This document shows, in pieces, positions 53,054-61,496 of a stretch of DNA of 64,000 nt. Position 1 is the first letter of the stretch, and every line of letters begins with the position of its first letter. This DNA comes from Herbaspirillum sp. (GTDB lineage Bacteria > Pseudomonadota > Gammaproteobacteria > Burkholderiales > Burkholderiaceae_D), in NCBI RefSeq assembly GCF_017744395.1, contig NZ_JAGIBI010000004.1:186001-250000 (forward strand). Direction: 5' to 3'. The notes beneath the pieces are model-generated. The model worked only from the letters and a program-made list of their open reading frames with translations, did not search any database and was not told the DNA's origin. A program made the translations under genes and the position numbers.

Positions 53054-53461
53054 TTACAGACCCAGGGCGGCGATGCCGGCCTTGGCGATCTGCACGTCTT
53101 CCGACGACTTCACGCCGGACACGCCGACGGCGCCGACGTAGTGGCCGTCGACCACGACCGGCACGCCGCCTTCGAGCAGCGCATCCAGTTCCGGCGCCGA
53201 CAGGAAGGAGAAGCGGCCGTTGTTGATCATGTCTTCATAGATCTTGGTTTCGCGGCGGCCCAGCGCGGCGGTGCGCGCCTTGCCCGGGGCGATGTGGGCC
53301 GAGATCGGAGCCGCGCCGTCCAGGCGCTGCAGCCACAGCAGATGGCCGCCGTCGTCGACGACGGAGATGGTGACGGCCCAGTTGTTAGCCTTCGCTTCGG
53401 CTTCCGCGCCGGCGGCGATCTTTTTGACGTCGTCCAGCGTCAGGAATGGTTTGTTTTGCAT
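53054..53461 (-). CDS. GlcG/HbpS-family protein
   Basis: 135-residue small protein of the GlcG/HbpS family, some members of which bind heme; others sit beside glycolate or diol operons. It starts MQNKPFLTLDDVKKIAAGAE, followed by AVTISVVDDGGHLLWLQR, GKARTAALGRRETKIYED and GGVPVVVDGHYVGAVGVSGV. No signal peptide is seen. ATG 53461 has ggag 5 nt upstream. Its upstream gene is divergent and no partner enzyme is nearby, so its role here is open. Confidence 0.85.
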   Translation of the reverse strand: MQNKPFLTLDDVKKIAAGAEAEAKANNWAVTISVVDDGGHLLWLQRLDGAAPISAHIAPGKARTAALGRRETKIYEDMINNGRFSFLSAPELDALLEGGVPVVVDGHYVGAVGVSGVKSSEDVQIAKAGIAALGL

Positions 53462-53684
53462 GTTGGCTCCGATATGCTGAAAAAAATTGAACGGTGATTG
53501 TACGGTGATAACGCTGTTTTGGCACCAGACCGCTGCAAACTCTTCCATGAGCGTTTTTCATGCAAGCCGCCAAAGGCGCGGCCCGCCGGATATTGCCCTG
53601 CGAATTACCGGCAGAACACAGCAAAAAGCACGGTCATGCCATGGAAAACGATGCAATTATTGCAAATTGGCATGAAATTAGCTT

Positions 53685-53713
53685 TTGACATGCCACCGGA
53701 ATTCACTTAAAGT
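53685..53713 (+). promoter_or_regulatory. promoter of NlpC/P60 gene
   Basis: Consensus -35 TTGACA, 17-nt spacer, TAAAGT. Start near 53720, about 23 nt before the ATG. Confidence 0.72.
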
Positions 53714-53742
53714 CCCGCAATCCTACTTTAAAGAGGATCCTG

Positions 53743-54345
53743 ATGACTTCACGCCGATCTGCCCGATTCCGACGCCAAGCCGTACGAGCGTGCACGCTCG
53801 CGGCCGGACTCTGGATCAGCGCATCGGCCTTCTCCGCCGACCTGTCCCTGGCGGCCCAGGATCTTCCCCCTCCGCAAGCCCAAACCCCGCAAGCCCAGCA
53901 GCAGATCAGCAAGACCAATCTTGCGATCGTCCGCCTGCAAGACATCACCAACCGCGCATCCGAACTGGCCACCCAGGCCCTGGCCATGCTAGGCATCAAT
54001 TACCGCTACGGCGGCAATTCGCCCGATACCGGCCTGGATTGCAGCGGCCTGGTGCGCTACGTATTCAAGGAAGCATGGGGCACCGACCTGCCGCGCACTT
54101 CGGCTGAAATCAGCCGCGTCGGCGAAAAGATCGGCAAGGACAACCTGCAACCCGGCGACCTGGTGTTCTACAACACCCTGCGCCGCGGTTTCTCGCACGT
54201 CGGCATCTATCTCGGCGATGGCAAGTTCATCCACTCGCCCTCCGCCGGCGGCCAGGTGCGTATCGAAAGCATGGACGAGTCGTACTGGAAGAAGCGTTTC
54301 AACGGCGCGCGCCGCATCGCCGCCGACGAAAACGATGCCAAATAA
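53743..54345 (+). CDS. NlpC/P60-family peptidoglycan endopeptidase
   Basis: Exported cysteine peptidase likely to cut peptide stems of peptidoglycan. 200 residues with a signal peptide (about 1-32, ...ASAFSA), a Gln/Pro-rich linker, and the NlpC/P60 domain: Cys100 in GLDCSGLVRYVF, His152 in SHVGIYLGDGKF and His164 in IHSPSAGG complete the catalytic set. No binding domain is present. It is monocistronic with a near-consensus promoter and strong terminator. Confidence 0.93.
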   Translation: MTSRRSARFRRQAVRACTLAAGLWISASAFSADLSLAAQDLPPPQAQTPQAQQQISKTNLAIVRLQDITNRASELATQALAMLGINYRYGGNSPDTGLDCSGLVRYVFKEAWGTDLPRTSAEISRVGEKIGKDNLQPGDLVFYNTLRRGFSHVGIYLGDGKFIHSPSAGGQVRIESMDESYWKKRFNGARRIAADENDAK

Positions 54346-54377
54346 GTACTTAAGTACTTCGCTGCAATGCATATAAA

Positions 54378-54408
54378 ACAAAGCCGCCCTCGGGCGGCTT
54401 TGTTTTTT
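54378..54408. terminator. bidirectional terminator, NlpC gene / patatin gene
   Basis: 12-bp stem acaaagccgccc/gggcggctttgt with a 2-nt loop, followed by six T; the minus strand also ends T-rich. Confidence 0.9.
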
Positions 54409-54428
54409 CCACGCAAGCCCGGCCTGCC

Positions 54429-55376
54429 TCAGTTACCCGACAGCAATTTCAGCTTGCGCTTGATCTCCGGCATGGCCGCCATCGCCGCCTGCTCGCCGGC
54501 CAGGATCGCCACATTGCGGCTGGCGAAATCGCTGCCCTTCATGGCGCCCAGGATGGGCTTCACCACGACGTCGGCGTTCTTCAATTCATACTGGTTGATG
54601 GTCTGGCCCATGATGGCGAAGGTCTGCAGCAGCACGTCCACCGAACTGGCCGAAGCCTGTTCCTCAGGCTGCGCCGAAATGTTGACCGCGATCACGAAGT
54701 CAGCCCCCATCTGCCGCGCGAAACGCACCGGCACCGGCGCCACCAGGCCGCCATCCACATAATAGTGATCGCCGATCTTCACCGACTGGAACACGCCCGG
54801 CACCGCCGACGACGCCCGCACCGCGATACCGGCATTGCCGCGCTGGAACAGGATCGGCTGGCCGCTCTTCAGGTCGGTCGCCACTGCGCCGAAGGGAATC
54901 TTGAATTTCTCGATGGGCAGGTTGTTCAACGCGCGGTTGACGTAGTTCTGCACGCCCTCCCCCTTGAGCACGCCGGAAACCTTGGAGAAAAACGGCACCG
55001 CCCAGTCGGAGATGGCGGCCTCGTCCATCTGCAGCGCCAGCTTCTGCAAGGCGAAACCGTTATTGCCGGCCGCATACAAGGCCCCCACCAGGCTGCCGGC
55101 GCTGGTGCCGGCGACGACATCGGCATCGATACCCTGCGATTCCAGCGCCTTGATCACGCCGATATGGGCGAAGCCCCGCGCGGCGCCGCCGCCCAGGGCC
55201 AGGCCGATACGGATTTTCTTCGGCGCCGTGGCGGTCGGCGGCGCCGGCGTGGCCGCTGCCGGCTCGGCCGGTTTGGTATCGGTGGAGCCGGGCAACAAGG
55301 AAGTCGTGCCGCAGGCGGCCAGCAACAGGGAAGAAGTCAGGGCGGCGATGGCCGTCAGGTGCGAAGTGATGCGCAT
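54429..55376 (-). CDS. patatin-like phospholipase lipoprotein (RssA-like)
   Basis: 315-residue predicted lipoprotein: lipobox LAAC with Cys22, a Pro/Ala-rich linker to about 52, then a patatin domain. The oxyanion loop GGGAARG is at 62-68, nucleophile Ser92 in GTSAG, and Asp208 in DGG completes the Ser-Asp dyad. The order and spacing match bacterial RssA/NTE-type esterases. Substrate is unknown; membrane lipids are plausible given the lipid anchor. Confidence 0.92.
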   Translation of the reverse strand: MRITSHLTAIAALTSSLLLAACGTTSLLPGSTDTKPAEPAAATPAPPTATAPKKIRIGLALGGGAARGFAHIGVIKALESQGIDADVVAGTSAGSLVGALYAAGNNGFALQKLALQMDEAAISDWAVPFFSKVSGVLKGEGVQNYVNRALNNLPIEKFKIPFGAVATDLKSGQPILFQRGNAGIAVRASSAVPGVFQSVKIGDHYYVDGGLVAPVPVRFARQMGADFVIAVNISAQPEEQASASSVDVLLQTFAIMGQTINQYELKNADVVVKPILGAMKGSDFASRNVAILAGEQAAMAAMPEIKRKLKLLSGN

Positions 55377-55543
55377 GAAGAGAAAAATGGCTTGAAGGAA
55401 ACAGGAAGCACGCTATACACGCCACTGTAAGAGACAGCGGCGAGTATCCTGCCGTTCAGTCAAGACGGATATCCCGCCTGCTGAACGGCATTGGCGGCAG
55501 CGAGCGCCATTTTACTTGAACCGTCCTCCCCTGCCCGCTGGTG

Positions 55544-55549
55544 TAGAAT
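55544..55549 (+). promoter_or_regulatory. -10 box for ParB-like gene
   Basis: TAGAAT in the context ggtgTAGAATgcgcc, 53 nt before the ATG. No -35 at normal spacing. Confidence 0.4.
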
Positions 55550-55601
55550 GCGCCGCCCGTCTCCGAGAACCCGAATCGGGACACGATATAGAACGAAGTC
55601 C

Positions 55602-56492
55602 ATGAATATCGTCATCAACGAAGAACTGCAGAAGTACATCGATCCGCTCACCCCCAACGAATACGCCGCGCTGGAGCGCAGCATCCTGGCCGAAGGCTGC
55701 CGCGATGCGCTGGTGTTGTGGGGAGAGGTGCTGGTCGACGGCCACAACCGCTACGAGATCTGCCGCAAGTACGAACTCGAATTCAAGACCGTGCAGAACG
55801 ACAGCTTCAAGTCGCTCGACGACGTGCTGCTGTGGATGATCGACAACCAGTTGGGTCGCCGCAGCGTCTCCGATTTCCAGCGCGGCATGCTGGCGCTGCG
55901 CAAGCGAGACATCATCGCCGCCCGCACCAAGGCCGCGCCCAAGCCGGCCAAGAACGAGGAAGCAGCCGAAGCGCCCGAGGAAAATGCAAGCGAAGCGGCA
56001 GCCGATGGCGACGCAGGCGATCCTCCCTGGCACGCCGACGACACTACCGGCCCCATCAAGACCCGCGAAGACATCGCCCGCGCCGCCGGCATCAGCAGCG
56101 CCACCGTCGGCCAGATCGACCGCATCCGCAAGACCGCCGCGCCGGAACTGGTGCAGGCGGTGCGCAGCGGCGCCATCTCGATCAACGCCGCCGCCGCGGT
56201 CGCCTCGCTGCCCAGCGAAGACCAGGTCAGCGCGGTAGCCGGCGGCAAGAAGGAACTGCGCGAAGCCGCCAAGAAAGTGCGCGAGCAGAAAGCCGCCACC
56301 CGCACCCCACGCGCGCCCAAGGCCGGCGACGGCGAAGGCAGCTCGGTCGCGGTCACGGAAGGCATGGAAAACGAAGTCACCGCCGCCCTGCGCCGCGAAG
56401 TCGCCGCGCTGCAGGCGCGCGTGGCGCAACTGACGCAGGAGAACCAGGGCCTGCAAGCCGAACTCGCGCTGCTCAAAGGCAGCGCCGCCTGA
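55602..56492 (+). CDS. orphan ParB-like nuclease/partition-domain protein
   Basis: 296 residues. The N-terminal ParB/Srx-type fold (about 1-75) has LTPNEYAALERSILAEGCRD and VDGHNRYEICRKYEL; the DGHxRY motif marks the ParB-like branch found on plasmids, phages and integrative elements. After an acidic Ala/Glu linker comes a helix-turn-helix region (TREDIARAAGISSATVGQID, then SINAAAAVASL), and residues about 255-292 form a leucine-zipper-like coiled coil. There is no ParA, parS-like repeat or phage gene nearby. I read it as a DNA-binding regulator of plasmid ancestry now in the chromosome. Confidence 0.8.
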   Translation: MNIVINEELQKYIDPLTPNEYAALERSILAEGCRDALVLWGEVLVDGHNRYEICRKYELEFKTVQNDSFKSLDDVLLWMIDNQLGRRSVSDFQRGMLALRKRDIIAARTKAAPKPAKNEEAAEAPEENASEAAADGDAGDPPWHADDTTGPIKTREDIARAAGISSATVGQIDRIRKTAAPELVQAVRSGAISINAAAAVASLPSEDQVSAVAGGKKELREAAKKVREQKAATRTPRAPKAGDGEGSSVAVTEGMENEVTAALRREVAALQARVAQLTQENQGLQAELALLKGSAA

Positions 56493-56509
56493 CCCCGCCT
56501 CCGTCCGCC

Positions 56510-57100
56510 ATGGCCACCTTCACCATCGCCGCCCGCGTCGAGATCGAACTGGATATCCGCAAGAGCCGCTTTATCGGCATCGTCATGCCGGTGGCCGACC
56601 GCGAAGCGGCATTGCGCGAAGTCGAACGCATGCGCGAAGAACACCGCGGCGCCACCCACGTGTGCTGGGCGCTGATGGCCGGCGGCCAGTCCGGCATGTC
56701 GGACGACGGCGAGCCCTCCGGCACCGCCGGCCGGCCGATGCTGGAAGTTCTGCGCCACCACGACCTCGACGGCGTGCTGGCCATGGTGGTGCGCTACTAC
56801 GGCGGCATCAAGCTGGGCGCCGGCGGCCTGGTGCGGGCCTATACCGACGCCATCGCCAGCGCGCTCAAGAACGCCGAGCGCACCGAACGCGTGGCGCAGG
56901 CGGAAATCGAAATCGGCGTCGTCTACTCTGCCGAACCGCAACTGCGACACTGGCTGGCCCAACACAAGTACCAACTGCTGGACAGCCGCCACGACACCCT
57001 GGCCCATCTGCGGCTGCGCCTGCCGGCCGCCGAACTCGATCAGGCCGAAGCAGCGATTCGCCGCGTCGCCTCGAACGCCTCGATCAAACGCATCATCTGA
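56510..57100 (+). CDS. yigZ: YigZ/IMPACT family protein
   Basis: 196-residue protein of the YigZ (UPF0029) family: N-terminal IMPACT domain with KSRFIGIVMPV, THVCWALM, SDDGEPSGTAGRPML and VVRYYGGIKLGAGGLVRAY, followed by the DUF1949 C-terminal domain. Family members are linked to translation control or peptidase-like functions without a settled reaction. It lies 17 nt after the ParB-like gene, probably one transcript. Its last 61 nt are overlapped on the other strand by a small gene. Confidence 0.92.
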   Translation: MATFTIAARVEIELDIRKSRFIGIVMPVADREAALREVERMREEHRGATHVCWALMAGGQSGMSDDGEPSGTAGRPMLEVLRHHDLDGVLAMVVRYYGGIKLGAGGLVRAYTDAIASALKNAERTERVAQAEIEIGVVYSAEPQLRHWLAQHKYQLLDSRHDTLAHLRLRLPAAELDQAEAAIRRVASNASIKRII

Positions 57101-57210
57101 TCCATCCGTTCGCGGTCGCCCGGCAACGGCCGGCGCGACCACAGCATGTCGAACTCGGCCAGCAACAGGTGGTAGCCGATTTCATCCAGTTCGATAGAGC
57201 TCGCCCGCAT
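57040..57210 (-). CDS. 56-aa protein resembling the HigA N-terminal region
   Basis: Complete small frame with an excellent ribosome site (ggggaaggg, 4 nt before ATG). The product MRASSIELDEIGYHLLLAEF continues DMLWSRRPLPGDRERMDQMM and ends RLIEAFEATRRIAASA. Its pattern (LLAEFDxLW, PGDRxxMDxxxxLIEAFEA) resembles the first 50 residues of HigA-type antitoxins (ALAEIDxL, GTPEGDELDxLVTLVEAYE), but the helix-turn-helix is missing and no HigB gene is near. It begins 20 nt after the MFS stop, so is likely co-transcribed with it, and runs 61 nt into the 3' end of yigZ antisense. The family assignment is by eye. Confidence 0.6.
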   Translation of the reverse strand: MRASSIELDEIGYHLLLAEFDMLWSRRPLPGDRERMDQMMRLIEAFEATRRIAASA

Positions 57211-57230
57211 CGCCCTTCCCCTTCACATCT

Positions 57231-58667
57231 TCAATGCGCACGCGTCAGGCGCCGCGCCAATGGCACCGCCAGCGCCGGCGCCACGGCAAATATCGAGAAC
57301 AAGGCCGTGGCCGCATCCTGCGCGCCCGGCACGCCGCCCGGAACGGTAAGGCCGGCTTCGTTGGCGGTCAGGCCAACCAGCGCCGCGCCGATGGCCATCG
57401 CATACAACTGCACGGTGGTGACAGCCGATGAAGTCAGGTTCTCCTCGCCCGGCCTGGCCGCATGCAAGGCGCGCGCGATAAGGTGCGGCCAACCCAGCCC
57501 GATCCCCATGCCGGCCGCAACCAGCGCCAGCACGATACCGACATCGGCAAGCACACCCGACGCCATCATTCTGGCCGGCAACAAGATCGCCAGCACCATC
57601 AGTCCCAGCGCCATCAGCACCGGGCCGATACGCACCATGCGATCGGCCGCCCGGCCGCTGCGTCCAGAACTGAGCAGTGAACCGAGACTCCAGCCACCCG
57701 CCATTGCGGCCGTCATGTAACCGGCCGCCAACGGCGCATAACCATGCAGTACCTGCAGAAAATACGGCACAAAAATTTCGGTGCAACTGCCGATCACCAG
57801 CAGCGACACGCAGGCAAATACCTTGCCCATTTCAGTGGACAGCGCATAGCCGGCACGCGGCAGCAAGCTGATGCGATGGCGCAGGTCGATGCGCGCCACC
57901 AGCAAACCCAGCGCGACGCCGCCGGCGATACAAGTCGCCGACTGCCATCCGGCATCGGCTTGCGCAGCCAACGCCACCAGCAGCACCGACATCGCCAGCA
58001 GCAGGATGCGTCCCAGCGGCATGGCGCCCGCCTGGGTGTTATCCATCCTGACCGCGCGCGGCCCCAGTTGCACCGTCACGAGAATGGCCTGCAACAGCAG
58101 CAGCGGCATCAATGCCCAGAACGCCAGGCGCCAATGGCCGCTGGCGGCAAACAACCCGCCGACCGCCGGTCCCAGCAAGGTGGAAATGCCCCACATGCCC
58201 GAGACCAATGCAATCGCACGCGACCACAGGCGCTGCTCGAACACCAGCGGAATCAACGCATAGCCCAGCGCCGCCAGCAAACCGCCGCCGATGCCCTGCA
58301 CCGCACGCCCGGCCAGCATCCACGGCATGCTGCCGGCCGCCGCGCACACAAGCGCGCCGGCGCCGAACACGGCCAGCCCCAGCAAATAGGTACGGCGCGC
58401 CCCCAGGATGGAGAGCAGTTTGCTGGTCAGGGTGGAACCGATGATGGAGGTGACCACGAACAGCGTCACGTTCCAGGCGTAGTAATCGAGGCCGCCGATA
58501 TCGCGCACCACCGACGGCAGGATGGTGGTGACGATATGCACATTGATCGCATGCAGCGCCACGCCGCCGGTCAGCGCCACCGCGCGCGGCGCGTTGCGGG
58601 CATTGAGCAGCTCGCCCCAGGAAGCGGCGCGGCCGGCGGCTTCGGCGGGAATGCTATTGGTCGTCAT
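57231..58667 (-). CDS. MFS drug-exporter-like permease (DHA2-type)
   Basis: 478-residue membrane protein with about 14 hydrophobic helices. Motifs GRAVQGIGGGLL and LLGPAVGGLF (motif C-like), and an N-terminal region ILPSVVRDIGGLDYYAW, resemble DHA2-family multidrug exporters. ATG 58667 is chosen because ggaaggaaa lies upstream; a longer frame to 58712 adds a charged stretch. Divergent from the four-cysteine regulator at 58780, 112 nt away, which suggests that this regulator controls it. Substrate unknown. Confidence 0.88.
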   Translation of the reverse strand: MTTNSIPAEAAGRAASWGELLNARNAPRAVALTGGVALHAINVHIVTTILPSVVRDIGGLDYYAWNVTLFVVTSIIGSTLTSKLLSILGARRTYLLGLAVFGAGALVCAAAGSMPWMLAGRAVQGIGGGLLAALGYALIPLVFEQRLWSRAIALVSGMWGISTLLGPAVGGLFAASGHWRLAFWALMPLLLLQAILVTVQLGPRAVRMDNTQAGAMPLGRILLLAMSVLLVALAAQADAGWQSATCIAGGVALGLLVARIDLRHRISLLPRAGYALSTEMGKVFACVSLLVIGSCTEIFVPYFLQVLHGYAPLAAGYMTAAMAGGWSLGSLLSSGRSGRAADRMVRIGPVLMALGLMVLAILLPARMMASGVLADVGIVLALVAAGMGIGLGWPHLIARALHAARPGEENLTSSAVTTVQLYAMAIGAALVGLTANEAGLTVPGGVPGAQDAATALFSIFAVAPALAVPLARRLTRAH

Positions 58668-58779
58668 CGGGTTTCCTTCCTCTCTGGCTGCGGCCTGTGG
58701 CCGGTTCGACAATTCCGCGCAACGCAGCTAATATGCAAGCAATTGTTTGGATATTTAAACCGGATATTAGAACGTCCCC

Positions 58780-59463
58780 ATGAATTTAACAAGCAAAAAC
58801 TTGGAAAACGAATCGCCCGCCGAAAGCGGCCAGGCCGGCCCCTCCACGCCCGAACGCATCCTGTTCCGCCTCAAGACGCGCGGCCCGGCCTCCACCGCCG
58901 AACTGGGGAGGGAACTCGGCATGACCGCCGAAGCCGCGCGCCAGCAGGTCCAGAAGCTGGTGGCCGAAGGCCTGATCGCTGGCCACCAGGAAAGCGCCGC
59001 ACCGCGCGCCGGCCGCCCGCGCCAGAACTGGGAGCTGACCGCCGCCGGCCATTCCCGCTTTCCCGATTCGCATGCGCAACTCACGGTGCAACTGATCGGC
59101 TCGATCCGCCAGCTGTTCGGCGAACAAGGATTGGACAAACTGATCGGACAGCGCGAACAGGAAATGCGCGCCGACTACCAACGCCACTGCGCCGGCATCG
59201 CCACGTTGCCGGCGAAGCTGGAAAAGCTGGCCGAGATCCGCAACGCCGAAGGCTACATGGCGCGCGTCGAGAAACAGGGGAAAGACTGGCTGCTGGTGGA
59301 AGACCACTGCCCCATCTGCGCCGCCGCGCAAAGCTGCCAGGGGTTTTGCCGTTCCGAGCTGCAGTTGTTCCAGGAAGTGGTGGGAGAGCAGGCCAGCGTC
59401 ACGCGCGAGGAACACCTGCCGGCGGGCGGGCGCCGCTGCGTCTACCGCATCGTGCGCAAGTGA
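58780..59463 (+). CDS. winged-helix regulator with four-cysteine cluster, SufR-like
   Basis: 227-residue transcription regulator. Residues about 24-80 form a winged helix (ERILFRLKTRGPASTAELGR, then EAARQQVQKLVAEGLI). Near the C-terminus, Cys177, Cys180, Cys186 and Cys190 (HCPICAAAQSCQGFCRSEL) form a likely Fe-S or metal site of the DeoR/SufR type. No suf or isc genes are close; the divergent neighbour is an MFS exporter, so it may sense iron-sulfur status or redox-active drugs. That link is inference. Confidence 0.85.
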   Translation: MNLTSKNLENESPAESGQAGPSTPERILFRLKTRGPASTAELGRELGMTAEAARQQVQKLVAEGLIAGHQESAAPRAGRPRQNWELTAAGHSRFPDSHAQLTVQLIGSIRQLFGEQGLDKLIGQREQEMRADYQRHCAGIATLPAKLEKLAEIRNAEGYMARVEKQGKDWLLVEDHCPICAAAQSCQGFCRSELQLFQEVVGEQASVTREEHLPAGGRRCVYRIVRK

Positions 59464-59483
59464 AATGGACTGCGACCTATTCC

Positions 59484-59575
59484 CGTCGCCCTGACGAAGG
59501 TCAGGGCCCAGCGTCGTTCAGCGGCCATCAAGACGCAACGAAAGACACTGGATCCCGGCATTCGCCGGGACGACG
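59484..59575. repeat. inverted pair of REP-like elements
   Basis: Two related units in opposite orientation. Unit 1 (+): cgtcgccctgacgaaggtca then gggcccag, with hairpin 59488-59495/59500-59507. Unit 2 (minus): cgtcgtcccggcgaatgccg then ggatccag, with hairpin 59553-59559/59564-59570. Both fit the pattern CGTCGyCCyGrCGAAnGyCrGGryCCAG, typical of bacterial interspersed mosaic elements. Confidence 0.75.
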
Positions 59576-59577
59576 AT

Positions 59578-59605
59578 AAAAAAGAGCGCCGCGGCGCTCT
59601 TTTTT
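59578..59605. terminator. bidirectional terminator, regulator / yitT
   Basis: 13-bp perfect stem (aaaaaagagcgcc side with ggcgctctttttt side) around loop gc. Serves convergent transcription from both sides. Confidence 0.92.
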
Positions 59606-60234
59606 CACATGCCCATATACCTGCCGGGCCGGTGGTTCAACGCGATCACCAGGTTGGCCGCCACCGCGCCCATGATCGACGCCAGCAGTACCGTCGGCGT
59701 AACCACGAACAACGAAGCCAGCACGATCAGCACGTCCACGCCCATCTGCAGCTTGCCTGCGCGCAGGCCGTAGCGGTCCTGCAGGAACAGCGTCACCACA
59801 TTGATGCCGCCCAGGCTGGCGCCATGACGAAACAGCATCACGAAACCGGTGCCCATCAGCAGGCCGCCGAGGATGGCGCTGTAGAACAGGTTGAGCTTCC
59901 CATACGCGATGAACTGCGGATGCATCAGCGAAAAACCCGACACCAACGCCACCGCGCAAAACGTCTTGCCCATGAAGCGCAAGCCCATGCGGCGGAAGGC
60001 GAAATAATAGAACGGGATGTTGATGGTGAAAAACACCACGCCGAACGGCAGCCCGGTCAGGTACTGGATCAGGAAAGCCAGCCCGGCGGTGCTGCCGGTG
60101 AGCAGGCCCACGTGGCTGTACATGTTCACCCCGAGCGAGACGAACAACGTGCCGATCACCAGCGCCAGCGCATCCTCATATCCCTTGTGGCGCACATCGG
60201 CCGGCGCCGCCGGCTTGGCGAGCGCCTCAGCCAC
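59605..60234 (-). CDS. YitT-family membrane protein
   Basis: 209 residues with five or six transmembrane helices and family features VNMYSHVGLLTGSTAGLAFL, FFTINIPFYYFAFRRMG and FRHGASLGGINVVTLFLQ. It lacks the C-terminal DUF2179 domain found in many YitT proteins. The start is GTG 60234, overlapping the end of the aminotransferase gene by 8 nt, so the two are coupled. Function of the family is not established; a transporter is suspected. Confidence 0.85.
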   Translation of the reverse strand: MAEALAKPAAPADVRHKGYEDALALVIGTLFVSLGVNMYSHVGLLTGSTAGLAFLIQYLTGLPFGVVFFTINIPFYYFAFRRMGLRFMGKTFCAVALVSGFSLMHPQFIAYGKLNLFYSAILGGLLMGTGFVMLFRHGASLGGINVVTLFLQDRYGLRAGKLQMGVDVLIVLASLFVVTPTVLLASIMGAVAANLVIALNHRPGRYMGM

Positions 60235-61417
60235 GCAGCACCCCGGACATCGCTTCGGCCACGCGCGCCACGTTGCCGTCGTTCAGGCCGGCCACGCAGA
60301 TGCGGCCGCTGGAGACGGCATACACGCCGAACTCGTCGCGCAGGCGATCGACCTGGGCGGCGTTCAACCCGGTGTAGCCGAACATGCCGTTCTGGCGCAG
60401 CAGGAAATCGAAGTCGCGGTCCGGCACGGCCGCCTTCAGCTGCGCGCTCAGCTTGATGCGCATGTCGCGCACGCGCACCCGCATCTGCTCCACCTCGGCC
60501 TGCCATTGCGCGCGCAATGCGACGTCCGACAGCACCCGCGCCACCATCAGCGCGCCATGCATCGGCGGGCTGGAATAGTTGCGGCGCACGGTCAGTTTCA
60601 ACTGGCCCAGCACATTGGCGGCCTGGCCCGGCTGCGGGCAGAACACCGACAGCGCGCCCACGCGTTCGCCGTACAGCGAGAAGATCTTGGAGAACGAATT
60701 GCTGAGGAAGAAGGCGATGCCGCGCCGCACGCATTCGCGCACCGCCCAGACGTCCTCGTCCAGGCTCTCGGCAAAGCCCTGGTAGGCCAGGTCGAAGAAC
60801 GGCAGCAAGCCGCGCTGCTCCACCGTATCGATGATCTGCACCCATTGCTCGCGCAGCGGGTCGACGCCGGTGGGGTTGTGGCAGCACGGGTGCAGCAGCA
60901 CCACCGCGCCCTTGGGCAGCGACGCCAGCTTGGCCAGCATGGCGTCGAAGGCCAGGCCCTTGGTCTGCGCATCGTAGTAGGGATAACGCTCGGTCTTGAA
61001 GCCGGCGCCTTCGAAGATGCCGATGTGGTTATCCCAGGTCGGGTCGGGAATCCAGATCGTCGGCTGCGGGAAGAAGCGCGCGATCAGGTCGGCGCCCACC
61101 TTCAGCGCGCCGGAGCCGCCCAGGGTCTGCACCACGGCCAGGTGCTCCGGCGCCGGCAGGTCGGCGCCGAACAGCAATTGCGCCACCGCCTGGCGATAGC
61201 CGGCGTGGCCTTCCATCGGCAGGTAGGTATAGGGCGCGGCGACCGCGGCCAGCGCCTGGTCGACACTGCGCACCGAAGGCAGCACCGGGATGGCGCCCTG
61301 GCCGTCGGCGTAGATGCCGATGCCGAGATTGACCTTGCCGGGGCGCTCGTCGCGCAGGAACTGCTCCATCAGGCTCAGGATGGGATCGCCGGCATACGGG
61401 GGAAGATGGGAAAACAT
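60227..61417 (-). CDS. tyrB: aromatic amino acid aminotransferase
   Basis: PLP-dependent class I aminotransferase acting on phenylalanine, tyrosine and aspartate with 2-oxoglutarate. 396 residues, near E. coli TyrB/AspC length. It has VNLGIGIYADGQG, GGSGALKVGADLI, the PLP-contact HPCCHNPTGVDP, DLAYQGFAESL and the Schiff-base lysine in NSFSKIFSLYGERVG. ATG 61417 matches the family N-terminus (MFSHLPPYAGDPILSL). Upstream gene of yitT. Confidence 0.93.
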   Translation of the reverse strand: MFSHLPPYAGDPILSLMEQFLRDERPGKVNLGIGIYADGQGAIPVLPSVRSVDQALAAVAAPYTYLPMEGHAGYRQAVAQLLFGADLPAPEHLAVVQTLGGSGALKVGADLIARFFPQPTIWIPDPTWDNHIGIFEGAGFKTERYPYYDAQTKGLAFDAMLAKLASLPKGAVVLLHPCCHNPTGVDPLREQWVQIIDTVEQRGLLPFFDLAYQGFAESLDEDVWAVRECVRRGIAFFLSNSFSKIFSLYGERVGALSVFCPQPGQAANVLGQLKLTVRRNYSSPPMHGALMVARVLSDVALRAQWQAEVEQMRVRVRDMRIKLSAQLKAAVPDRDFDFLLRQNGMFGYTGLNAAQVDRLRDEFGVYAVSSGRICVAGLNDGNVARVAEAMSGVLRG

Positions 61418-61496
61418 GACTGCCTCTCGAAAACAAAACAGGAAAGCTGGAAATCGGCATTGGTACGCCGGCAACCCATTATGTTAACGCGGCGGA

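Noticed and set aside
55602-56492. Start of a prophage or plasmid insertion
   Set aside because: Only the ParB-like gene has a mobile flavour; its neighbours are core genes and no integrase, replication or structural genes are present.
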